A stretch of 64,000 nucleotides of DNA from Phytohabitans flavus (GTDB lineage: Bacteria > Actinomycetota > Actinomycetes > Mycobacteriales > Micromonosporaceae): the NCBI RefSeq assembly GCF_011764545.1, contig NZ_AP022870.1, positions 7,508,001-7,572,000 of the forward strand. The letters run 5' to 3'. The notes beneath the pieces are model-generated. The model saw nothing but the letters and a program-made list of their open reading frames with translations, did not search any database and was not told where the DNA came from. A program made the translations under genes and the position numbers. How positions within the stretch are numbered: position 1 is the first letter of the stretch; the number at the start of each line of letters is the position of its first letter. Positions 9,328-18,787 of the stretch are shown piece after piece.

Positions 9328-10280
9328 TCAAATGCTGCGGCGAGCCGCCCGCCCCACCAGCGTCGCCAGCAGCTTGCCGAAGTCGAGACCCGCAGCTTGT
9401 ACCGCCAGCGGCAGCAGCGACGTCTCCGTCATGCCGGGCGACACACTGACCTCCAGGACGTGCGGCCGACCCTCCGCGTCGACGATCAGGTCGACCCGCG
9501 ACAGGTCGCGAAGTCCCAGCGCCGTGTGCGCGGCGATCGCGGTCTCAGCCACTACCGTGGCCGTGTCCGTGCCGAGCCGCGCAGGCGCGTGCCACGTGGT
9601 GAGGCCGGCGGTGTACCGGGCTGCGTAGTCGTACACGCCGTTGCGCGGCACGATCTCGACGGCGGGCAGCGCCTGCGGCCCATCGCCCTGGTCGACCACC
9701 GAAACCGCCACGTCCATGCCCGCCACGTACCGCTCGACGAGCGCCGTCGAGTCGTACGCGAAACAACCCACCATCGCGGCCGGCAGCGCCGTCGCGTCCC
9801 GGACCACGGCGGCGCCCAGTCCCGAGCCGCCCTGCGCCGGCTTGACCATCAGCGGCAAGCCCAGCCGGTCGGCGATCCGGTCGAGCACAGCCACGGCGCC
9901 GAGCTCCGAGAAGCGGTCGTGGGGCAGCGCTACCCAGTCGGGCGTCGGGATACCGGCCTCCTGGAGCACCGCCTTCGCCGAGGGCTTGTCCCACGCGAGG
10001 CGGGCCGAGCGGGCGTCGCAACCCACGTACGGCACGTCGTACAGGTCGAGCACCCCGCGCAGCGAGCCGTCCTCCCCGTGGCGCCGTGCAGCGCGATCAC
10101 GACGGCGTCGGGCGGGTCGGCCCGCAACGCCGGCAGCAGCGAGACGTCGGCGTCGCGCAGATCAGCATCGATGCCGGCGCCGCGCAGCGCGTCGAGCACG
10201 CGGCGCCCGGACTTCAGAGATACATCCCGCTCGTACGAGAGCCCGCCGGCGAGGACGAGGACGCGAAGGTCCGTGTTCAT
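9328..10280 (-). CDS. D-alanine--D-alanine ligase-like ATP-grasp protein, apparent frameshift
   Basis: N-terminal half: LVLAGGLSYERDVSLKSG and VVIALHGATG, as in Ddl. C-terminal half: DLYDVPYVG, the ATP-grasp segment LMVKPAQGGSGLG and the end SPGMTETSLLP. The halves lie in different frames and join if one G is added to the run at 10074-10077, giving HGATGEDGSLRG and a full-length product of about 317 residues, so a sequence error is likely. In the metal-binding EVN motif of Ddl enzymes this protein reads EVS, replacing the Asn ligand. It starts 8 bases after the aminotransferase stop and probably shares its operon. A canonical Ddl is probably encoded elsewhere, and the substrate here is uncertain. 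Confidence 0.82.
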
Positions 10281-10288
10281 GCCTCAGA

Positions 10289-11604
10289 TCATGCCAAGCC
10301 GGGGTCGGGGGCGTCGGCCGCGGCCTGCCCCCTGCGGCGCGCGGCGTGCCCGCCCATCGCGCCGAACACCTGCCGCATGGCCAACTCCTGCTCCATCACC
10401 CCGGCCAGCCGGCGAACACCCTCACGGATGCGCTCCGGCGGCGGGAAAGAGAAGTTGAGCCGCATGTGCCCCGCGCCGGTGCCGTCGGCGTAGAACCCGG
10501 TACCCGGCACGTACGCCACGCGGGCGGCGATGGAGCGCGGCATCATCGCCTTCGCGTCGAGCCCCTGCGGGAGGGTGGCCCACACGAAAAGGCCGCCCTT
10601 CGGCTCGGTCCAGCTGGTGCCAGCCGGCATCAGGTCGGCGAGAGCGGCCAGAAGCGCGTCGCGCCGCTCCCGGTAGATCTCGCGGTACGTCTTCAGCTGC
10701 TCCCGCCACGGCATGGTGCTGAGGTACGTGGCGATGGCCGCCTGCGCGTACGCACTCGGGCACAGGATCTGCGCCTCGCTGGCGATCACGAGCTTCTCCC
10801 GTACCGCGTGGGGGGCCAGGATCCAGCCCACCCGCATGCCCGGCGCGAACGTCTTCGAGAACGTGCTGAGGTAGAACACCCCGTCGCGGCGGCGGGAGCG
10901 CAGCGGCGCGGGCGCCTCGCCGTCGAAGCTCAGCTGGCCGTACGGGTCGTCCTCCACCACCAGCAGCCCGGCGCGCTCGCAGATGTCCAACACCCGCTCC
11001 CGCCGCTCCTCCGTCAGGGTCACACCGGCGGGATTCTGGAACGTGGGGATCGTGTACAGGAACTTGGCCCGCCGCCCCGACCGCGCGACCTCCGCGATCG
11101 CCTGCTCCAGCGCCTCGGGCACCAGGCCGTCGCCGTCCATCGGTACGTGCACGACCTGCGCCTGCGCGGCCTGGAAGACGCCCAGCGCGCCAACATACGT
11201 CGGGCCCTCGGCGAGCACCACGTCGCCGGGGTCGAGGAAGATCCGCGCGACGAGGTCGAGCGCCTGCTGCCCGCCGACCGTCACCACCACGTCTTCGGGG
11301 ACGCCCCGCAGCCGACGTCGATGCCGGAGAGCGCCATCACCTCGCAGATCCGCTCGCGAAGCTCGAGGGTGCCCTGGCCAATTCCGTACTGAAGGGTGGT
11401 GGGCCCGTGGTCCGTGGCGAGCTTGCTGAGCATCTCACCGACCGCGTCGAGCGGGAGGGCCGCGACGTAGGGGGCGCCACCGGCGAGCGAGACGACCTCG
11501 GGGCGGCTGGCCACGGCGAAGAGGGCACGGATCTCCGATGCCGTCATGCCGCGCACCCGCCGGGCGTAGCGATCGGTATAGTCGTCGAGCGTCGTGCCGG
11601 TCAT
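10289..11604 (-). CDS. PLP-dependent class I/II aminotransferase, apparent frameshift
   Basis: Fold-type I aminotransferase of the LysN/MocR-like group, about 438 residues when repaired. The N-terminal part reads VSLAGGAPY and LQYGIGQGTLELRERI. The second part has VTVGGQQALDLV, the EGPTYVGAL segment, the VVEDDPYG loop and FSKTFAPGMRVGW with the probable PLP lysine in SK. The two parts are in different frames and join after adding one base to the GGGG run at 11297-11300 on the plus strand. ATG 11604 follows GAGGTAGGTGAG. The ddl-like gene lies 8 bases downstream. Substrate cannot be told from sequence; 2-aminoadipate or aromatic/branched amino acids are typical for this group. Confidence 0.87.
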
Positions 11605-11851
11605 GACTCACCTACCTCAGGCGGAAGAGGATGTGGTCCCGTCAGGGGGCTCAGCCACAATGCTGGTCGGTCGATCGTAGTCCCGGAGCGCAGTCCGTGC
11701 CTCTGATTACCCCCGCCCGGTTCCACATCGCGGGCTAGGGCAAGGTGACCAGTTGCCCGACCTCTCCCCTGACGCGAAGTTCCGGCGTACGATCTCCTGT
11801 CGGGGCAAGGAGGCGGCGCGTGGCTGCAATCGACTCTATGAGGATTCGGCA

Positions 11852-12511
11852 ATGTCGCGACGCTTGGTCAGTCTGACACTCGACACTCTCGAGGATCTCC
11901 CGCGCCCATGCCGCGCCTGCGTGTTCTGGGAGCTGGACCCGGTCGCCGCCGAGCGTGCGTGCGCCGCTGGCGACCCCGGCCTCGAAAAAGAGGCGTGGGT
12001 GTCGCAGACACTCCTGGAGTGGGGCTCCTGCGGCAAGCTGGCGTATGTCGACGGGATGCCCGCCGGCTTCGTCATGTATGCGCCGCCGGCCTACGTGCCG
12101 CGCTCGATGGCGTTTCCCACCTCGCCTGTCTCGGCCGACGCCGCTCTGCTGATGACCGCGCACATCGTCACGGCCTTCGCCGGCGGCGGGCTGGGTCGCA
12201 TGCTGGTGCAGGGCGTGGCTCGCGACCTCACAAAGCGCGGCATCAAGGCGATCGAGGCCTTTGGCGACGCCAAGTACGGCGAATCGGGTGAGGGCGAGGA
12301 TGGCTGCCTCGCACCCGCCGACTTCTTCCTCTCGGTGGGCTTCAAGACGGTGCGACAGCACCCGCGCTACCCGCGCCTGCGGCTTGAGCTGCGCACAGCG
12401 CTGTCGTGGAAGTCCGATGTGGAGTATGCGCTGGAGAAGCTGCTCGGCTCGATGAGCCCGGAAAGCCTGCTTCGGCCAGTTCGCCCAGCGACGCGTTCGA
12501 CATCCAGCTAG
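11852..12511 (+). CDS. GNAT-family N-acetyltransferase
   Basis: A protein of 219 residues starting MSRRLVSLTLDTL, with GAGGA seven bases before ATG 11852. The N-terminal part carries CRACVFWELDP. The GNAT core includes YVDGMPAGFVMYAPP and a modified acetyl-CoA loop region GGGLGRMLVQGVARDL. A C-terminal segment reads FFLSVGFKTVRQHPRYPRL. Homologues are commonly found beside cwlM in this family of actinobacteria. It converges on cwlM with a 26-base gap. The acceptor substrate is unknown. Confidence 0.82.
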   Translation: MSRRLVSLTLDTLEDLPRPCRACVFWELDPVAAERACAAGDPGLEKEAWVSQTLLEWGSCGKLAYVDGMPAGFVMYAPPAYVPRSMAFPTSPVSADAALLMTAHIVTAFAGGGLGRMLVQGVARDLTKRGIKAIEAFGDAKYGESGEGEDGCLAPADFFLSVGFKTVRQHPRYPRLRLELRTALSWKSDVEYALEKLLGSMSPESLLRPVRPATRSTSS

Positions 12512-12537
12512 AGCCGGATCATCCGCTAAAAGCCGGA

Positions 12538-13677
12538 TCAGGAAACGGCCGCCGCCCGCAGCTTCCGCACGTCGATCGAACCCGTCGGCACGTCGGCCTC
12601 CACCGGGTAGTACATCCGCTGCACCGCCGCCACGATGGCCTCCACGACACGGTCGCGGAAGCTCGGGTCGATCAGCCGCTCCCGGTCGGCGGGCGAGGTC
12701 AGATAGCCGACATCGACCCGTACCGCCGGCATGCGGGTCAGGCGCAGCAGCTCCCACGTCTTCGGGTGGGTCTGGCAGTTGCGCAGGCCGGTGCGCTTGA
12801 CGATCTCACGCAGCGCCAGCCCGGCCAGCCGCTCCCCCACAGTGGAGGTCACGCCGTTGCCCGTGCCGTAGTGGAACGCCGCCACACCCTCGGCATCCGG
12901 GTTGGCGTGGCCGTCGATGTGCAGGGAGATGAAGAGGTCACCGCCGAGCTCGTTGGCCAGGTCGGCGCGGGCGAGGTCGGTCAGGGCCGGCCCACCGCCG
13001 GGCCCGCGGGTCAGGTGCACCCGCATCCCGGCTGCCGCAAGGCGCCCCTCAAGCCGCGCGGCCATGTCGAACGCGAGGTCAGCCTCGGTCCACCGCAGCG
13101 GTCCGTCCGGCACGACGACGCCGGGGTCGGCGCCACCGTGGCCGGGGTCGATGACGATGACCTTGCCGATCAGGTTGGGCCCGGAGCGGCGGAACGCCTC
13201 CGCCTCGCGCAGCCACTGTGGCCGCCCGCCGACAACCTTGCGACCGAGCCGCTTGAGCGCGTGCATGGTCTGCGGTCCGCACGCCCCGTCCGGCTGGAGG
13301 CCCACCTCGCGCTGGAACTGTGCCACCGAACGCGCGGTGTTGGGCCCGAAGATGCTGTCGGCGCGACCCACGTCGTACCCCATCTCCAGCAAGCGCTCCT
13401 GAAGTGCGCGGACGTCCTCGCCGACGAGCGGCTCGGGCATCGCGTGGTAGAGCGCCCGCGCGCCAAGCCGCCAGCGGGCGGCGTCCAGCGCGCGCCACGT
13501 CTCGTCGCCGACCAGGCCGTCCACGGACAGTCCGCGGGTCTGCTGGAAGCTGCGGACGGCGCGCTCGGTGGCTTCGTCGTACTCGTCACCACCACCGGTC
13601 AAGAGGTCAAGCTCGGCGAGGATCTGATTGATCTCGATGACCGCCGGACCGCGGTCGCCACGCCGGATCGGACGCAC
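12538..13677 (-). CDS. cwlM: CwlM-like N-acetylmuramoyl-L-alanine amidase-family protein
   Basis: The 379-residue protein has two peptidoglycan-binding (PG_binding_1) repeats (about residues 1-75 and 85-160) and an Amidase_3 domain (about 170-355) with DPGHGG and SLHIDGH. There is no signal peptide, as in mycobacterial CwlM, which acts inside the cell to activate MurA when phosphorylated. The position where active amidases carry a catalytic Glu in a VE.GF-type motif reads VDVGYLTSPAD here, so hydrolase activity is questionable. GTG 13677 is preceded by AGGAGG. The neighbours trxA, trxB and sigM match the mycobacterial order. Confidence 0.9.
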   Translation of the reverse strand: MRPIRRGDRGPAVIEINQILAELDLLTGGGDEYDEATERAVRSFQQTRGLSVDGLVGDETWRALDAARWRLGARALYHAMPEPLVGEDVRALQERLLEMGYDVGRADSIFGPNTARSVAQFQREVGLQPDGACGPQTMHALKRLGRKVVGGRPQWLREAEAFRRSGPNLIGKVIVIDPGHGGADPGVVVPDGPLRWTEADLAFDMAARLEGRLAAAGMRVHLTRGPGGGPALTDLARADLANELGGDLFISLHIDGHANPDAEGVAAFHYGTGNGVTSTVGERLAGLALREIVKRTGLRNCQTHPKTWELLRLTRMPAVRVDVGYLTSPADRERLIDPSFRDRVVEAIVAAVQRMYYPVEADVPTGSIDVRKLRAAAVS

Positions 13678-13800
13678 GAAGGACCTCCTCGGTGAGAACG
13701 CTTCAGGAGCCTATCCCGCCCAGCGACACGCCGCCGCCGGGTCGCTGACACAAGCCCCTAGCGGGCGAGCGTCAGGAAGCTGGTAACCCAAAAACAAGAC

Positions 13801-13835
13801 CAACGAAAAGAGGGCGCCCTCCAATGAGAGCGCCC
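13801..13835 (-). terminator. Rho-independent terminator after trxA
   Basis: On the minus strand a 10-bp stem (arms 13826-13835 and 13812-13821, one G-T pair) with a 4-base loop is followed by CTCTTTT. It lies 16 bases after the trxA stop and ends the trxB-trxA transcript. Confidence 0.85.
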
Positions 13836-13850
13836 CCACGCAAGTGCCTG

Positions 13851-14174
13851 TTACAACGCGGCCTCGATGAGCTTGACAAGGTCGCCCTTCGGACGGGCGC
13901 CGGCCACCGACTGCACCGGCTGGCCACCCTTGAAGACGGTCAGCGTGGGCACCGACATGATCCGGTACGCGCGCGCGGTCTCAGGGTTTTCGTCAATGTT
14001 CACCTTGACGATCCGCACCCGGTCGCCCATCTCGCCGGCGATCTCCTCGAGCAGCGGCGAGACCTTCTTGCACGGCGCGCACCACTCGGCCCAGAAGTCC
14101 ACCAGGACGGGCGTCTCGGACTGCAACACGTCACTGGTGAAACTGGCGTCGGTGACCGCCTTGGTTGTTCCCAC
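13851..14174 (-). CDS. trxA: Thioredoxin
   Basis: A 107-residue thioredoxin that reduces protein disulfides using electrons from TrxB. The active site is WCAPCK (Cys32, Cys35), where most thioredoxins have WCGPCK; Ala between the cysteines may alter redox potential slightly. The cis-proline segment IMSVPTLTVFKGG and the C-terminal helix are normal. GTG 14174 is preceded by GGAGGG eight bases upstream. It starts 16 bases after the trxB stop. The open frame reaches further upstream through trxB, but that part is not thioredoxin-like. Confidence 0.95.
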   Translation of the reverse strand: MGTTKAVTDASFTSDVLQSETPVLVDFWAEWCAPCKKVSPLLEEIAGEMGDRVRIVKVNIDENPETARAYRIMSVPTLTVFKGGQPVQSVAGARPKGDLVKLIEAAL

Positions 14175-14190
14175 GAAGACCCTCCAGAAC

Positions 14191-15144
14191 TCAGACTTCA
14201 AGTGATGCGATGAACCGCTCGGCGTCCAGCGCGGCGGCACAACCCGTGCCGGCGGCGGTGATGGCCTGGCGGTACGTGTGGTCGACCAGGTCACCCGCTG
14301 CGAAGACGCCGGGGACGCTGGTGTGTGTGGTGGGGGCGTCCACGACGACGTACCCATTCTCGTCGAGCTCCACCTGGCCACGGAAGAGTTCGCTGCGCGG
14401 CACGTGGCCGATCGCGACGAACAAGCCGGTCACGTCGAGCACCTTGCCCTCGCCCGTGTGCACGTTGCGCACCTGCACGCCGGCGACCTTGCCGTCGTCT
14501 CCGAGGACCTCTTCGACGACCGAATTCCACTCGACGCGGATCTTCGGGTTGGCGAGCGCCCGGTCGGCCATGATCTTGCTGGCCCGGAACTCGTCGCGGC
14601 GGTGGACGATCGTCACCGTCTCACCGAACTTGGTCAGGAACGTGGCCTCCTCCATCGCGGAGTCGCCACCGCCCACGACCGCGATGTCCTGCCCGCGGAA
14701 GAAGAAGCCGTCACAGGTGGCGCAGGAGGAGACGCCGTGGCCGAGCAGCTCCTTCTCGCCGGGAACGTCCAGCGGCCGCCAGGCCGAACCGGTGGCGAGG
14801 ATGACCGCCTTCGCTCGGTACTCCGTCGCGCCGACATACACCTTGTGGGTCGCGTCGGAGCCGATCACGCCGGTGTCGACGAGCTCCACCCGGGTAACGT
14901 CGTCGGTGAGGAACTCGGCGCCGAACCGCTCGGCCTGCTTGCGCATGGAGTCCATCAGCTCGGGACCCATGATGCCGTCGGGGAAGCCAGGGAAGTTTTC
15001 CACGTCGGTTGTCGTCATCAGCGCACCACCCGACTGCGCACCCTCGATGACGAGCGGCTTGAGGCTGGCACGCGCGGCGTAGACCGCCGCGGTGTAACCG
15101 GCCGGCCCTGAGCCGATGATGATCAGATTACGGACCTCGTCCAC
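14191..15144 (-). CDS. trxB: Thioredoxin reductase (NADPH)
   Basis: FAD/NADPH-dependent reductase of TrxA, 317 residues. The FAD-binding GSGPAG is near the N-terminus. The redox pair CATC is Cys141/Cys144, the NADPH-binding loop GGGDSAMEEA follows, and the C-terminal FAD segment is GVFAAGDLVDHTYRQAITAAGTG-like. GTG 15144 has GGGAG six bases upstream. It lies between the anti-sigma gene and trxA on the same strand, the arrangement linked in mycobacteria to SigM and redox/cell-envelope stress. Confidence 0.96.
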   Translation of the reverse strand: MDEVRNLIIIGSGPAGYTAAVYAARASLKPLVIEGAQSGGALMTTTDVENFPGFPDGIMGPELMDSMRKQAERFGAEFLTDDVTRVELVDTGVIGSDATHKVYVGATEYRAKAVILATGSAWRPLDVPGEKELLGHGVSSCATCDGFFFRGQDIAVVGGGDSAMEEATFLTKFGETVTIVHRRDEFRASKIMADRALANPKIRVEWNSVVEEVLGDDGKVAGVQVRNVHTGEGKVLDVTGLFVAIGHVPRSELFRGQVELDENGYVVVDAPTTHTSVPGVFAAGDLVDHTYRQAITAAGTGCAAALDAERFIASLEV

Positions 15145-15229
15145 TGCCGACTCCCGTACTGTTGTATGCGCAGAGGAAAACCCATCGCGAGCCGCGATGA
15201 TTCCCGACCCCGCGTCCGGGTGGGTCAGC

Positions 15230-16134
15230 TCACCCTATCTTCGCGTTGCCCAGGGTGTCCGCGCCCCGCCCCGCCAGCCCGCAGTCCGGTCCGGACGCCC
15301 ATATCCACCGTGCCCCGGAGTTGTCCGTGAAAAACACGAGGGCGGCCGGTGACGTCTCGAACGACGCGAGATCGACCACCTCGACCGCGGCGACCCCGAG
15401 CGGGTGGGCTCGCCGGATCGCGTCGACGCACGCGGCCAGCGGCGTCTGGCTGCTGAGCCGGCCGAGCGCCGGGGACGAGTCGGCGTCCACACCCGCCCGA
15501 TTGCTGGTCACACCGGTCGACTCGCTGGCCAACGCCTTCGTCGCCGGACTTCCCACGCTCGCCAAGGTCGCGCGACGGTAGTCCAGTCCGCTGGCGGCCA
15601 GCGGGATCTCGCGCCCAGTGAACGGGGCAGCGCCCGGGCCACTTTCCGCGTTGTCGCGGGCTGCCGCGGGCGCCTCCGCCGCCGTACCGACCGCGTCGTC
15701 GCCGCTGTCAGCGCCGACACCGAGGTTGTTGGCCTGGCTCAGCCCGAAGCCGGCCAGCGCCGCGACGCCGGCGGCGATCGCCGCCGGGGCAGCCCACGCG
15801 GGAGGCGGCGCCGCGCCCGGCGTGCGGTGCGTCGAGGTCCAGCTGATTCATCTGGTACGGCGGACAGGGCGGGACGCTGCGGCTGCTGCTCCAGGGCCGT
15901 GGCGATCCGGTCGGCCACCTCGGCCGGCATCGGCTCCGCCGACTCACCCCAGGCCACCAGGCTGGCCTCTACGCTCCCGGTCGCCTCGACAAGCGCCGCG
16001 TGCGCCTGCGCCCACGTCGGCTCCTCGGCGATCCGCCGGGCCACGACCGCCTCCTCGGGCGTGCCGTCCAGCGCACCGCCGACGTAGTCGGCGAGCAGGT
16101 CGAAATCGACCTCGCTGAACTCCTGCCCGGTCAC
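15230..16134 (-). CDS. Membrane anti-sigma factor for SigM, apparent frameshift
   Basis: The N-terminal part (VDFDLLADYVGGALDGTPEE and an Ala-rich helix bundle) is an anti-sigma domain. The C-terminal part starts with a Pro/Ala stretch and one membrane segment (AAPAAIAAGVAALAGFGLSQ), then an outer domain of about 150 residues ending GADTLGNAKIG. The parts are in different frames and join after adding one base near 15838-15842. Repaired length is about 301 residues. The start GTG overlaps the sigM stop as GTGA, implying translational coupling of sigma and anti-sigma factors. The family is recognised by layout and neighbourhood (RsmA-like), not by strong sequence motifs. Confidence 0.78.
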
Positions 16135-16775
16135 TTCTTTTCCTCCACGTTCGCGGTGCGCGCCTGTGCCGTACTGGTTCGGACGCGACCGCCGGACTGC
16201 GGGTTCCCGCCACGGGCACGAAGGTGACCCAGGACAACCGCAAGCTTGGCCCGGCCACGCGCGCACCGGCTCTTGACAGTGCCCTCGGCCACACCGAGGA
16301 TCACCGCCACCTCGGCGACCGGGTAGCCCTGCACGTCGACGAGGATCAGGGCGGCCCGCTGCTCTTCCGGCAGCTGGCTGAGCGCCTGCCGTACGTCAAG
16401 GGCGGTGTCGTGGTCGACCGAGGGCGCGGCCGGCTCGGCGAGGACGGGACGATCCGGCTCGGTGCGGGTGCCGTCCGGCAGCGGGACGGTCGGGTGTGCC
16501 TGGCGCCGGCGGGCCCGGTCGAGGCACGCGTTGACCACGATGCGGTGCAGCCAGGTCGTAACCGCCGAGTCGCCACGGAAGCGGGCCGCCGCCCGGTGTG
16601 CGGATAGCAGCGCGTCCTGGAGCGCGTCGGCCGCCTCTTCGCGGTCGGTGAGCGTGCGCACCGCCACGGCCCACAGCCTGTCGCGGTGCCGCTGGAACAG
16701 CTCGGCGAAGGCGTACTGGTCGCCGTCGACGTGGGCGCGCAGCAGCTCGTCGTCGCTACGCGAGCTGTCGGTCAC
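16131..16775 (-). CDS. sigM: ECF RNA polymerase sigma factor SigM
   Basis: A 214-residue group IV sigma factor. Region 2 contains YAFAELFQRHRDRLWAVA and the core-binding/-10 segment with DREEAADALQDALLSA and TTWLHRIVVNACLDRARRR. Region 4 contains LPEEQRAALILVDVQGYPVAEVA and GTVKSRCARGRAKL. The start GTG 16775 lies 9 bases after the stop of the pseudokinase gene. The location next to trxB-trxA-cwlM and murJ identifies it as the SigM orthologue. It is expected to be held at the membrane by the anti-sigma protein encoded by the overlapping downstream gene. Confidence 0.92.
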   Translation of the reverse strand: MTDSSRSDDELLRAHVDGDQYAFAELFQRHRDRLWAVAVRTLTDREEAADALQDALLSAHRAAARFRGDSAVTTWLHRIVVNACLDRARRRQAHPTVPLPDGTRTEPDRPVLAEPAAPSVDHDTALDVRQALSQLPEEQRAALILVDVQGYPVAEVAVILGVAEGTVKSRCARGRAKLAVVLGHLRARGGNPQSGGRVRTSTAQARTANVEEKK

Positions 16776-16784
16776 GGCTGCACA

Positions 16785-18359
16785 CTAGCTCAGCCCGGCG
16801 ACCACGATTTCCTGCACGCCGACCTTGAAGGGCCACTGGCTGTCACCGGTGCGCGGCATCTCGGTAATGAAGAACAGCAGGTACTGGTACTTCTGGTCAG
16901 GATCGAAATCGGTGAAGCTCATCTTCGTCGCGTCGAACGCCTCGAACGGGTCGCCCACCCGCTTGTAAGACGACAGCACCTGCTCGTCACCGGCCGCGCT
17001 GCTGCCCGGGTCGGCCGCACCGGCCCGCAGCTCCGCCGAGGCGCCGCCGTCGGAGAGCGTCACCTGGACGGAGCTGACCGTGCGCGGCTGACCCAGGTCG
17101 ATCAGGATGCCCATGCCGGGCTTGAGGTTGCCGAAGTTGGCGCTCTTGTAGCCGTTGGGCTCCCAGCCGGTGTTTTCATTGCCGTCGACGACCGCGTCGG
17201 CGCCCTCGAGCTCGTTGCGCTGACTTTCGGACGGGTCCACGATGCGCACCTGGTTGGCGCTGATCGCGAAGTTCTTCGGTTTGCCATTGTTAGCACTGCC
17301 GGTGGCGGGGTCGCTGTCCGCAGTGGCCGGCACGTCAGACGGCGGGGCGGCGGTGTCGTCAGTGTCGCCGCCATTGCCCAGCGCGCTGATCCCGAACACC
17401 AGGCCGGCGACGGCGATGACGAGCAGACCTGCGACGCCTGCGGCGATCTTGCGAACCGTCGCCCGCTGGGGCTCCGAACGCGGACCGCCCGGGTCGACCG
17501 CCGCGCCCGTGTCGCGAGGGCCGGACAGGAACCGAAGCGGCCCGGCCTCCTCGTAGTAGGGCTCGTCGGTGGCGCTGTCGAGCCGGCCCAACTCGGCCGC
17601 CAGCACGTCGGCGGCGGGCAGGGCGAGACGGCTGTCGAGCAGGTCCATCGTGAGGTCGTCGAGGTATGCCGGGACGCCCGCGCGGATCTGGCGGGGCGCG
17701 GCCACCGCGCCGGCCGGGTCGCGCACCGCGTCGGGCAGGTTCGACCGACCGGCCTCGGCGTGCGGCCAGTGGCCGGTCAGCGCGAAGTAGAGGACGCCGC
17801 CGATCGCCCGTATATCCGTCTCTCGCGTATCGGCGCTGTCGGCCCGCGCGTCGGCGAGCACCACGCGACCGTCGTCGCCGATCAGGACCGTGCCGGGGTG
17901 GATATTGCCGTGGACCATGCCGGTCGCGTGCATCGCGGCGACCGCCTCGGCCACCGCGTGCGCGACTGTGGTGGTGCGGGTCGGATCGAGTGGCTCCTCG
18001 GCCACGATCTCGCGGAGCGACTCTCCGTCAACCCACTCGCGCACGACGTAGGCACGCTCGCCCTCGTCGATCGCGTCGTAGACGCCGACAAGGCTGGGGT
18101 GGATCACACGGCTCGCGGCGACCGCGGCCTGCAGCATCTCCATCGCGGAGTCGCCGCCGGGGTAGCGCAGCACGACCGCGACCGGTCGCTTGAGCACCAC
18201 GTCGACACCCCGCCAGACCTGCCGGCCGGCGCTGTCGTTGTTGATGTGCTCCGCAAGCTCGTACCTCTCGGCCAGGATCTCACCGACAGTGGGCGCACCG
18301 AAGGTCATGACCTGAGGCGCGCTCTCGCTTGCCTCCTGACCTTCGCCGACCTGGGTCAC
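16785..18359 (-). CDS. Transmembrane pseudokinase with extracellular discoidin-like domain, MurJ partner
   Basis: A 524-residue protein with a Ser/Thr kinase-like domain (about residues 25-270). The catalytic HRD position reads HGN (MVHGNIHPGTVLIG) and the DFG position reads ADA, so it is predicted to be catalytically dead. One membrane segment lies at about 305-330. An outer domain of about 170 residues with GILIDLGQPRTVSSVQVTLS resembles a carbohydrate-binding discoidin fold. In mycobacteria an equivalent pseudokinase and outer domain form the C-terminus of MurJ (MviN) and bind FhaA after PknB phosphorylation; here it is a separate gene 428 bases downstream of murJ. GTG 18359 follows GGGAGG. 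Confidence 0.88.
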   Translation of the reverse strand: MTQVGEGQEASESAPQVMTFGAPTVGEILAERYELAEHINNDSAGRQVWRGVDVVLKRPVAVVLRYPGGDSAMEMLQAAVAASRVIHPSLVGVYDAIDEGERAYVVREWVDGESLREIVAEEPLDPTRTTTVAHAVAEAVAAMHATGMVHGNIHPGTVLIGDDGRVVLADARADSADTRETDIRAIGGVLYFALTGHWPHAEAGRSNLPDAVRDPAGAVAAPRQIRAGVPAYLDDLTMDLLDSRLALPAADVLAAELGRLDSATDEPYYEEAGPLRFLSGPRDTGAAVDPGGPRSEPQRATVRKIAAGVAGLLVIAVAGLVFGISALGNGGDTDDTAAPPSDVPATADSDPATGSANNGKPKNFAISANQVRIVDPSESQRNELEGADAVVDGNENTGWEPNGYKSANFGNLKPGMGILIDLGQPRTVSSVQVTLSDGGASAELRAGAADPGSSAAGDEQVLSSYKRVGDPFEAFDATKMSFTDFDPDQKYQYLLFFITEMPRTGDSQWPFKVGVQEIVVAGLS

Positions 18360-18787
18360 CCCGTCCTCCCTCGCTGATCGTTTAGATCAGTGGACCCGTG
18401 TGTACTGCCTGTGATCCGACCGCTTCGCCGAGGCCAGAGGCACCCGGCGGCGGGCACAACTAACAGCGTAGGCGCTCCCCGCACCTGACGAGTGCGACCT
18501 TACCTGGGTCGTGCGACCGCTCGACACGTCATCCTGGCGTGGCAGCCGGTCTGATGCGAACCAGCGGGTCGGGCTTGAGTGTTAAGTGGTAATCATCCCG
18601 CCTTGAGGCGTCCTGCAAATAGTGCGTTATAGGTTCGCCTTTTGCCACGTCTGATCCTGTCGGACGGGTGCGGGACGGATACGGCTATCCACAGGTTTCT
18701 TCAGCGCCGGGCGCGCCTCCCACACAGAGTTATCCACAGGCGCGGGACCGCGCGGCCCGCCGGCGCTGATGCGTGCGGGTGCGGCGG
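18360..18787. other. Intergenic region between murJ and the pseudokinase gene
   Basis: This 428-base gap separates two genes on the same strand and is less GC-rich than its flanks. It contains one perfect DnaA box (TTATCCACA at 18730-18738) and one near box (CTATCCACA at 18685-18693), both on the plus strand, close to the murJ end. A short palindrome CTGATC...GATCAG lies beside the pseudokinase start at about 18371-18387. It probably holds the promoter for the pseudokinase-sigM-anti-sigma-trxBA unit. No terminator, tRNA or small gene was recognised. Confidence 0.6.

Noticed and set aside
9328..11604. ddl-like and aminotransferase genes as true pseudogenes
   Set aside because: Each is broken by only one base in a G/C run, with flanking codons fully conserved. 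The same one-base-loss pattern recurs in essential genes such as cca, so sequence error is more likely.
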